NCBI GenBank assembly: GCA_041175665.1
Contig: JBEDEM010000038.1
Span: 1-28,919 of the forward strand
DNA length: 28,919 nucleotides
Direction: 5' to 3'
Source: UBA3064 sp016868095
Lineage (GTDB): Bacteria; Pseudomonadota; Gammaproteobacteria; Burkholderiales; Burkholderiaceae_E
In this document: positions 22,534-28,919 of the stretch, piece after piece
Position numbering within the stretch: position 1 is the stretch's first letter
Layout of the letters: every line of letters starts with the position of its first letter
The notes under the pieces: generated by a model
Seen by the model: only the letters and a program-made list of their open reading frames with translations
Database searches by the model: none
What the model was told of the DNA's origin: nothing
Translations under genes and position numbers: made by a program

Positions 22534-24143
22534 GATTGGTGAAAGGGAAAATCTCGACCTGGAGCAGCGGCAAAAAGGCTTTGAGTGTAGGGATGCTTGG
22601 GCGCGCTAAAAACCTCAAGCGCGGCGCCATATTCAACGACCTCGCCTTTTGACATCACCACAATGTCATCGCAAACCTGGGCAGCAACCCGCAAATCATG
22701 TGTTATGAAAAGCATTGCAAGATTGAGGCGTTGACGAATTTCCTCTAGTAATTCCAAGACCTGGGCCTGCACACTAACATCAAGCGCTGACACTGCCTCA
22801 TCAGCAATTAAAAGCTCAGGTTCCATCGCAAGCGCTCGCGCAATGCTGATACGCTGCCTTTGGCCACCTGAGAACTGATGCGGATAGCGATTCAAGACCG
22901 ACGGATCCATCCGTACCCATTCCATCAAGGAGCGTGCTCGCTTTGCCGCCTCCTCGCGTGAAAGGCCGAAATTCATTGGACCTTCCATGATTGTCTCGCC
23001 AACCGTCCTACGTGGATTCAACGATCGATATGGATCTTGAAACACAATCTGTACCCGCTTACGCAGGGCACGCAACTTGGCTCCGGAAAGCTTGGCCAAG
23101 TCATCGCCCTCGAGATCAATCGACCCTGCGCTTGGATCAATTAAGCGCACGACGCATCGAGCAACCGTTGACTTACCAGAGCCCGACTCGCCAACAATCC
23201 CGAGGGTCTCACCTTTGCGAATGGTGAAATTGACGGCTTTGGCTGCGTGCACCTCATGACGTTTCGAGCTGAACCAACCCTGTCCGCCATAGGTTTTGTC
23301 GAGCCCCACCACTTGCAAGACGATCGGTGCATTCGTCTGGCGAGCTTTAGCCTTGGGGTGAATACCCGGTACCGCTGCAATCAGCATTTTGGTGTAGTCA
23401 TGCTGCGGCCGCATCAAAACATCTTCCTTTGGGCCCATCTCGACAAGATCACCCAATCGCAGCACAGCGACGCGATCGGCAATTTCGGCAACCACACCGA
23501 AATCGTGCGTAATAAAAAGTACACCAGTGCCATGCTTTCGCTGCAACTCACTGATGAGATGCAAAATCTGTGCTTGGGTGGTTACATCAAGTGCTGTTGT
23601 GGGCTCATCGGCAATCAAAAGCACAGGCTCAAGTACCAAAGCCATAGCGATCATGATGCGTTGGCGTTGACCGCCTGAGAGCTGGTGCGGAAAAGCCTGG
23701 AACATACGCTCAGGATCAGGAAGCGCAACCTCTTCGATAATCGCAAGGATCTTCTTCTTGCGCTCGGATTCACTGAGTGTGGTGTGTGCCCGCAAGACCT
23801 CATCGATTTGTTCACCACAACGCATGACCGGATTGAGCGCGGTCATCGGCTCTTGGAAAATCATCGACATCCGGGTTGCGCGTAATTCGCGCAATCGGCT
23901 CAAGGGTGCGTGGGTAATATCTTCACCCTCGAGCAGAATCTTGCCCTCGGTGACTGGTAGTGACTTAGGTAATAAACCCATTACCGACTGGGCGATCACC
24001 GACTTACCTGAGCCCGATTCACCGACCAGGCAAACAATCTCTCCGCGACCAACACTGAAGTTGACCGCCGCCACTGCGTGCTTGCGGTCGCCCTCCGATG
24101 GCAGAGCGATATACAAATTTTGGACTTCTAAAACCGCGGTCAT
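22518..24143 (-). CDS. Fused dipeptide/oligopeptide ABC transporter ATP-binding protein (DppD-DppF type)
   Basis: The 541-residue protein contains two complete ABC domains. The first has Walker A GESGSGKSVIA, QEPMTALNPV, LSGGQRQR and Walker B LLIADEPTTALDV. The second has GESGSGKSTVA, FQDPYRSLNPR, FSGGQRQR and LLIADEAVSALDV. HPYTQSLFAA at the end is the peptide-transporter oligopeptide-ABC C-terminal signature. Such fused subunits (GsiA-like) power the DppBC/GsiCD permease. The start codon overlaps the permease stop (ATGA at 24143-24140), so it is translationally coupled. The 3' end lies in a tandemly duplicated junction with the kinase gene. Confidence 0.93.
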   Translation of the reverse strand: MTAVLEVQNLYIALPSEGDRKHAVAAVNFSVGRGEIVCLVGESGSGKSVIAQSVMGLLPKSLPVTEGKILLEGEDITHAPLSRLRELRATRMSMIFQEPMTALNPVMRCGEQIDEVLRAHTTLSESERKKKILAIIEEVALPDPERMFQAFPHQLSGGQRQRIMIAMALVLEPVLLIADEPTTALDVTTQAQILHLISELQRKHGTGVLFITHDFGVVAEIADRVAVLRLGDLVEMGPKEDVLMRPQHDYTKMLIAAVPGIHPKAKARQTNAPIVLQVVGLDKTYGGQGWFSSKRHEVHAAKAVNFTIRKGETLGIVGESGSGKSTVARCVVRLIDPSAGSIDLEGDDLAKLSGAKLRALRKRVQIVFQDPYRSLNPRRTVGETIMEGPMNFGLSREEAAKRARSLMEWVRMDPSVLNRYPHQFSGGQRQRISIARALAMEPELLIADEAVSALDVSVQAQVLELLEEIRQRLNLAMLFITHDLRVAAQVCDDIVVMSKGEVVEYGAALEVFSAPKHPYTQSLFAAAPGRDFPFHQSKTAA

Positions 24144-25069
24144 AGTCGCTTTGCCATCTTGGGGTCGAGGGTATCGCGCAGACCGTCACCAAGAATATTG
24201 ACAGCTAAAACCGTGATGGCCAGAAAGATGCCCGGGAAGAATATGTTGTGCGGATACTGGATAAATTGAGGACGACCCTCTGCCATGATGTTGCCCCAGG
24301 TGGGAATATCGGGTGGCAATCCAACACCTAAGAACGAAAGAATCGCTTCAACCAAAATTGCAGCAGCACAAATATACGTACCCTGCACCACCAGCGGTGC
24401 TACCGTGTTGGGAAGAATATGAAAGAGCATGATTCGCCATGTTGGCGTACCAATGGCAATCGCAGCCTCCACATAGGGCTCTTCACGAATCGATAACACG
24501 AGCGATCGAACCAATCGAGTTACCCGAGGAATCTCTGGGATGGTGATTGCAATAATGACGGTGGTGATACTGCCACGCCAAAGAGCAACCAGGGCGATGG
24601 CGATAAGAATCGAAGGGATCGCCATAAGGCCATCCATCACACGCATCACCACCGAGTCGACCCAGCGGATGTAGCCCGAAAGCAGTCCAAAAACTATACC
24701 GAGCGCAAGCGAAGCTAGCGCCGTGAGCAAGCCAACCAGTAACGAAACCTGGGTACCATAAATGACTCTGCTATAAATATCGCGCCCAAATGAGTCCGAA
24801 CCCATCAAGAACTGATGCTTTAAGACCTCGCCCTCAAGGGTCATGATTTCGCCGAACTTACCTGGCAGCAGATCGCGACTGGCAGCATCAAAAAGCGTCG
24901 GGTCGACCGTGCCGAGCCAGGGTGCAAAAACCGAAATAAAAAACAATACAAAAAGAAAAATTGCTCCAAAGCGAACCGAGCCATTAGCCCGCATACGCTG
25001 CCACGCCGACTGCTGCGGCCTGACCGAGGCCGCTTCGACCGACAGGCTTGATGCATCTTGTTGTGCCAT
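24140..25069 (-). CDS. Peptide-type ABC transporter permease (DppC/OppC-like)
   Basis: The 309-residue permease has an N-terminal cytoplasmic lead, a first helix (FGAIFLFVLFFISVFAPWLG), the DppC motif HQFLMGSDSFGRDIYSRVIYG, and the EAA loop EAAIAIGTPTWRIMLFHILPN. It ends with GDGLRDTLDPKMAKRL, the usual DppC tail. It forms the membrane channel together with the DppB-like protein, whose stop is 19 bp upstream. Confidence 0.93.
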   Translation of the reverse strand: MAQQDASSLSVEAASVRPQQSAWQRMRANGSVRFGAIFLFVLFFISVFAPWLGTVDPTLFDAASRDLLPGKFGEIMTLEGEVLKHQFLMGSDSFGRDIYSRVIYGTQVSLLVGLLTALASLALGIVFGLLSGYIRWVDSVVMRVMDGLMAIPSILIAIALVALWRGSITTVIIAITIPEIPRVTRLVRSLVLSIREEPYVEAAIAIGTPTWRIMLFHILPNTVAPLVVQGTYICAAAILVEAILSFLGVGLPPDIPTWGNIMAEGRPQFIQYPHNIFFPGIFLAITVLAVNILGDGLRDTLDPKMAKRL

Positions 25070-25088
25070 CGCAGATTAGGCCTTGTCC

Positions 25089-26030
25089 TTAGTAACGAAT
25101 GCGGGGATCAAAGAAAACGTAGGACAGATCGACGAGCAAATTCACCAAAACATAGACCAGCGAAAAAAATAGAATCACGCCCTGAATCGTTGGAAAATCC
25201 CTAGCAAGCACAGCATCGACAGTAAGCCGCCCAAGACCCGGGATCGCATAAACCGACTCGGTAACCACCACGCCGCCGATAAGCAACGCGATACCTATAC
25301 CAATCACGGTAACAATCGGAATCGCCGCGTTGGCAAGCGCATGTTTAACCAGGACTTGCGACTCCAAAAGACCCTTAGCTCTGGCGGTACGGATGTAGTC
25401 TTCGCCCAAAGCTTCAAGGACTGAGGCACGGGTAACGCGGGCAATGAGTGCGATGTAAATCACTGACAAAGTGACTGCCGGCAAAATCAAATGATAGATA
25501 TATGGGCCAAAACCATCTGCCATTCGCTTATAGCCCTGCACCGGGAACCAGCCAAGCTTTACCGATAAAAGCCAGATCAGTATATAAGCCAGTACAAAAA
25601 CCGGGACAGAAAATCCCATCACCGAAAAACCCATTAATACGCGATCGAACCATCCGCCAAAGCGCCAAGCTGCGAGCACACCGAGCGGTACAGAAACAAG
25701 CACAGCAATCACAATCGTGAGTGCAGCGAGTGACAAGGTCGGCTCGAGCCGCTGGCCGATAAGATCGATAACCTTGATTTTGAAATAAAAGGACTCCCCT
25801 AAATCACCCAAAGCCATTTGCTTAAGCCAGATACCGAATTGCACAAGCAAGGGCTCTTCAAGCCCCAAATTGGCACGGATTTGGGCGATCTGCTCAGGCG
25901 ATGCAGCATCCCCAGCAAGGATCGCCGCGGGGTCACCAGGCGTAAGTCGCAACAACATAAACACCAACACCGCCACGACAGCAATAGCGGGGATTGTGGC
26001 GAGCAGCCGTTTGAGAATATAAGCAATCAT
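25089..26030 (-). CDS. Peptide-type ABC transporter permease (DppB/OppB-like)
   Basis: The 313-residue permease begins MIAYILKRLLATIPAIAVV and has LLRLTPGDPAAILAG, the DppB loop LGLEEPLLVQFGIW, the EAA region YIRTARAKGLLESQVLVKHALANA, and DLSYVFFDPRIRY at the end. These are textbook DppB features, with six predicted transmembrane helices. No clear ribosome site precedes ATG 26030. It is separated from the binding-protein gene by 157 bp containing a strong palindrome. Confidence 0.93.
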   Translation of the reverse strand: MIAYILKRLLATIPAIAVVAVLVFMLLRLTPGDPAAILAGDAASPEQIAQIRANLGLEEPLLVQFGIWLKQMALGDLGESFYFKIKVIDLIGQRLEPTLSLAALTIVIAVLVSVPLGVLAAWRFGGWFDRVLMGFSVMGFSVPVFVLAYILIWLLSVKLGWFPVQGYKRMADGFGPYIYHLILPAVTLSVIYIALIARVTRASVLEALGEDYIRTARAKGLLESQVLVKHALANAAIPIVTVIGIGIALLIGGVVVTESVYAIPGLGRLTVDAVLARDFPTIQGVILFFSLVYVLVNLLVDLSYVFFDPRIRY

Positions 26031-26144
26031 GCGTTTAAGGATAAGGCAACTGATTGACCAAGTCCGGCCTTTCTTGAACCAGTCGGCCTGGTCTAAGCCC
26101 TAGCCAGGTACATCATGCGAAGGATTGCAAAAAGCACCAAGTCT

Positions 26145-26174
26145 CTCTGTTGATCGATGAATCGATCAACAGAG
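26145..26174 (-). terminator. Perfect 14 bp inverted repeat between the binding protein and permease genes
   Basis: CTCTGTTGATCGAT (26145-26158) is followed after two bases by its exact reverse complement (26161-26174). It lies 14 bp after the stop of the binding-protein gene on the minus strand, with a TTTTT about ten bases beyond it. It probably stabilises the upstream mRNA or partly terminates, giving more binding protein than permease. Confidence 0.6.
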
Positions 26175-26187
26175 CTTGACACTCAGC

Positions 26188-27738
26188 TCAGTTCTTCTTG
26201 ATACCCCAGTAAACATTCGACAAACCGGAGGTATTGACGCCCGTGATATTTTTCCGAACACCGACAGGCTGCACATATTCACCGAGTGGTGCATGGGTAG
26301 CGACTTCAAATGCACGAGTCTGAATTTGATCGCTTAACTTCTTTTTAGCGCCATCATCGGTTGCTCGCAAAAACTGCGAACGCAGCTCCTCGAGCTTCGT
26401 ATCCTCACCCCAACCGAACCAACCGGCTTTAAGACCGCGTGCGTCCAGGGCAGCGTTGTTGATGGGGCTCCAAATATCGGGGGCCACCCAGGCGGTACAG
26501 AACATATTCCACCCACCATCTTTGGGTGCATCTTTCTTGGCGCGTCGCGAGACAAGGGTTTGCCAATCCATAGCTTGCAAATCGACCTTAAAGCCAGCCT
26601 GCCTCATGAGCTGTGCAGCAACATCGGGCAACTTACCAATCGATTGCAAATCGGTGGGCTTCATGATCACAACCGGGGTGCCGTCATATCCCGACTTTTT
26701 CAAGAGCTCTTGGGCCATCTTCATATTGTAAGGCGTGCCGCAGGTAAACATCGAGGGACAGGGCTTATAGAGCTCTTTAACACCAACCTGTGCCCTCAGA
26801 AAAGCCTCTTGGTTAAACGAGGCTAAAGCTGCGCGCCTTACTTCAGGCTTGTTGAATGGAGCATGAAGGTGGTTGAAACGGCACATGTACTGCAAACCGA
26901 TATTGGGTTTGAGAACGCTGATTGCCGATTCTTTCTGTGCTGACTCATAGAGGTCAAAGGCCACTTGTTCGAGAATGTCGACTTCACCTTTAACGAGCGC
27001 GTTGAGTGCTGCCTGACTGTCGCGCAGCGCAAGATTCCAAACAACTTTATCAACAAAAACCTCTTTGCTACCGGCCATGGCTGATGAAGGTTCGGAACGA
27101 GGCTTGTAGTTTTTAAACTTGAGGTAAACCGATTTATCGCCAGGCTTGAACTCGTCTGCCTTGAAACTGTAGGGGCCTGAGCCGATATGTTCGGAGATTT
27201 GCTTGAACGGATCCGTCTCGGCAATCCGTTTTGGCATAATAAATGGAACGTTTGATGAGGGCTTGCCAAGCGCTTCTAGAACAAAGCCGCAAGGCTCCTT
27301 AAAAACAATTCGGAATCGATTGGCGCTGATCACCTCAAGCTTATCGACAAAGGTATACATGGACACGCCCATCGCGTCGCGCTTACCCCAGCGATTGAGC
27401 GATGCGATCACGTCCTCGGAGGTCACCGGATTGCCGTCGTGAAACTCCAGGCCGTTACGCAGCTTGAATTCCCACACTTTTTTGTCGGGCGAAACCAACC
27501 AGCTTTCAACCATTTGAGGCTGGATTTGATTCTTCGCATCGGTCGCAAAAAGCGTGTCATAAATCATGTAGCCGTGATTGCGGCTCATGTAGGCAGTGGT
27601 CCAGATTGGATCCAAAATCGCCAGGTTTGAATGCGGCACGACATTCAAAACTTTTTCCTGGGCAGCACTTTGGCCAGGCGCAAACACGGAAAAACTGAGG
27701 GCTGCTGCAAGTGCAGCAAGGCGATATTTCAGATGCAT
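26188..27738 (-). CDS. Periplasmic peptide/organic-solute binding protein (SBP family 5)
   Basis: From ATG 27738 the product has 516 residues, with a Sec signal peptide (MHLKYRLAALAAALSFSVFA, ending QSAAQ). The mature protein shows family-5 hallmarks: LDPIWTTAYMSRNHGYMIYDTLF, WEFKLRNGLEFHDGNPVTSEDV, GSGPYSF and QRR-like RRAALASFN. These proteins bind peptides, nickel, heme, glutathione or other solutes and deliver them to DppBC-type permeases. An AGGAG nine bases before ATG 27738 fixes the start, although the frame is open to 27906. It is the first gene of the operon. The 293 bp between it and the divergent TRAP gene (27739-28031) holds both promoters but shows no clear consensus elements. 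Confidence 0.93.
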   Translation of the reverse strand: MHLKYRLAALAAALSFSVFAPGQSAAQEKVLNVVPHSNLAILDPIWTTAYMSRNHGYMIYDTLFATDAKNQIQPQMVESWLVSPDKKVWEFKLRNGLEFHDGNPVTSEDVIASLNRWGKRDAMGVSMYTFVDKLEVISANRFRIVFKEPCGFVLEALGKPSSNVPFIMPKRIAETDPFKQISEHIGSGPYSFKADEFKPGDKSVYLKFKNYKPRSEPSSAMAGSKEVFVDKVVWNLALRDSQAALNALVKGEVDILEQVAFDLYESAQKESAISVLKPNIGLQYMCRFNHLHAPFNKPEVRRAALASFNQEAFLRAQVGVKELYKPCPSMFTCGTPYNMKMAQELLKKSGYDGTPVVIMKPTDLQSIGKLPDVAAQLMRQAGFKVDLQAMDWQTLVSRRAKKDAPKDGGWNMFCTAWVAPDIWSPINNAALDARGLKAGWFGWGEDTKLEELRSQFLRATDDGAKKKLSDQIQTRAFEVATHAPLGEYVQPVGVRKNITGVNTSGLSNVYWGIKKN

Positions 27739-28031
27739 CGACGGACTCCTGAGAACATGTGGGCTAATAAAACATAACGTACTTGGCTGGGCAAATAAGT
27801 ACGCCGGCCTCTTCGCGGGCCACCATAAGCGCAGACAATAGCCGATTTGATCGAGGCTGTGCAAGCCGTTGGTCGGCGCCGACATACGGGAAGAACGTGG
27901 CCCCATTGCCTAAAAACCGCGAGCCATGTTAGCTTTCGTCAGTCTGCGCATTTGCACTGCACTGCAGATCCGGAAAAATCGTGGGCGTAGACCCGTCATC
28001 ACGCGATCATTGATCATCTCAAAGGAGACTT

Positions 28032-28919
28032 ATGAAATTCATCGTTAAAGCTTTGGCCAGCGCTGCTATTGCGACAGGCCTACTCGCATCACCCGCGATC
28101 GCGCAAGAGAAGAAGGTTCGCGCTCAAATGGGTTGGGCTTTCCCCAGCACCACAGGCCTTCTTGGACCGACCCAAACGCGATTGGTTGAAATGATTCGCG
28201 CCATGTCAGGAGGCAGCATTGATGTTAAAGGCTTTGAGCCTGGCGCTCTCGTACCAGCAAGCCAATACCTCGATGCGGTTGGCAATGGCTCCCTCGATAT
28301 GGCGTGGACGGTTTCGGGCTTTTGGACAGGCAAAGACATTGCATTTGCCATGTACGGATCCGTACCCTTCGGCCCTGGCGTTGGCGAGTACATTGCCTGG
28401 ATAAAGCATGGTGGTGGCGAGAAACTCATGAAGGAGCTTCACGCTAAATATAACGTTGAGGTTATCCCTTGCGGCATTATTTCGCCTGAAGCATCAGGAT
28501 GGTTTCGCAAAGAAATCAAAACATTGGACGACTTAAAAGGTCTGAAAATGCGCTTTTTCGGCCTGGGCGCCAATGTGATGCAAAAGCTGGGCGTTTCCAC
28601 ACAGCTCCTGCAAGCCGGTGAAATTTTCCAGGCTCTACAACTTGGAACCATCGATGCGACTGAGTTCTCAATGCCAGTAATGGATCTGACCTTGGGCTTT
28701 CACCAGGTTGCCAAGTACTATTATTTCCCTGGCTGGCATCAGCAAGCAACGATCAACGAGTTGATCATTTCTAAAAAGAAATGGGCAGAATTTAGTCCAG
28801 CGCAGAAAGCGATCATTCAAGGCGCTTGCGATGCAACCATGCTGCAACAGTATGCAGAAGGTGAAGCCGTTCAGTTCAAAGCGATGAAAGAAATTGAGGC
28901 CAAAGGCGTGAAATTGATG
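28032..28919 (+). CDS. TRAP transporter periplasmic binding protein (DctP-type), 5' part
   Basis: The frame begins at ATG 28032, with AAAGGAGA seven bases upstream, and is open to the end of the window (296 codons). The signal peptide (MKFIVKALASAAIATGLL, ending AIAQ) is followed by TRAP DctP features: GGSIDVKGFEPGALVPASQ, LDAVGNGSLDMAW, the key Arg-containing segment LKGLKMRFFGLGANVM, and IDATEFSMPVMD. These proteins bind organic acids and hand them to a DctQM sodium-coupled permease, expected just downstream. The C-terminal end lies outside the window. Confidence 0.92.
   Translation, partial: MKFIVKALASAAIATGLLASPAIAQEKKVRAQMGWAFPSTTGLLGPTQTRLVEMIRAMSGGSIDVKGFEPGALVPASQYLDAVGNGSLDMAWTVSGFWTGKDIAFAMYGSVPFGPGVGEYIAWIKHGGGEKLMKELHAKYNVEVIPCGIISPEASGWFRKEIKTLDDLKGLKMRFFGLGANVMQKLGVSTQLLQAGEIFQALQLGTIDATEFSMPVMDLTLGFHQVAKYYYFPGWHQQATINELIISKKKWAEFSPAQKAIIQGACDATMLQQYAEGEAVQFKAMKEIEAKGVKLM

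Noticed and set aside
26058..26089. Short direct repeat (AGTCCGGCCT and AGTCGGCCT) before the DppB-like gene
   Set aside because: Too short and imperfect to separate from chance; noted only for comparison with the 3'-end duplications.
27739..28031. Search for promoters and operators in the divergent space between the binding protein and the TRAP gene
   Set aside because: Only weak matches (for example a TATGTT-like -10 without a matching -35) were found; apart from the two ribosome sites nothing could be supported.

Overview
This 28.9 kb window looks like chromosomal DNA of a Gram-negative proteobacterium, most likely a betaproteobacterium of Burkholderiales type. I infer this from the gene families: a CzcA/CusA-type RND pump, FliG, an outer-membrane beta-barrel, Tat- and Sec-exported binding proteins, ABC and TRAP uptake systems, and a YedE-family sulfur transporter. 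No rRNA, tRNA, CRISPR array, insertion sequence or phage gene is visible. The sequence is a draft: two runs of N (3161-3171 and 22040-22077) interrupt genes, and both have lengths that break the reading frame. Two further likely single-base frameshifts lie in homopolymers (TTT at 3078-3080, GGGG at 14822-14825).

Layout. 1-1077: 3' end of a heavy-metal RND efflux pump. 1109-2209 (-): a solitary fliG. 2356-4243 (+): a 19-codon leader ORF, two antibiotic-biosynthesis-monooxygenase (ABM) fold genes, a DUF167/YggU gene and a small lipoprotein. 4227-6511: an Ala/Ser/Pro-rich membrane-anchored protein, a DUF3429 membrane protein and an outer-membrane beta-barrel. 6557-12101 (-): a complete branched-chain-amino-acid-type (HAAT) ABC operon (binding protein, LivH, LivM, LivG, LivF) with a short-chain dehydrogenase (SDR) gene inserted between livM and livG and overlapping both. 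12214-14973 (+): a probable sulfur module made of a 55-codon ORF, a periplasmic two-domain rhodanese with a 4 x 21 bp repeat just after its signal peptide, a YedE-like transporter and a small membrane protein. 14931-15947 (-): a Lon-like AAA+ ATPase without a protease domain. 16087-20621: a PRISE-type enone reductase, an acyl-CoA ligase and two SDRs. 20752-22474 (+): a membrane-bound hybrid histidine kinase. 22518-27738 (-): a full peptide/nickel-type ABC operon (A, B, C and a fused ATPase). 28032-28919 (+): 5' part of a TRAP (DctP-type) binding protein.

How it may work together (inference): three uptake systems for organic solutes lie close to an acyl-CoA ligase, a PRISE reductase and three SDRs. 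This suggests a catabolic neighbourhood for an unknown carboxylic, terpenoid-like or cyclic substrate, possibly sensed by the hybrid kinase. The most distinctive signals are: (i) three consecutive convergent gene junctions (17.2, 19.8 and 22.5 kb) that each carry an imperfect tandem copy of gene 3' ends including the stop codon, two with a 37 bp period and one with 50 bp; (ii) the SDR translationally locked inside a HAAT transporter operon; (iii) the sulfur module with two small unannotated proteins and the signal-peptide-site repeat; (iv) an SDR lacking the catalytic Ser-Tyr-Lys set.
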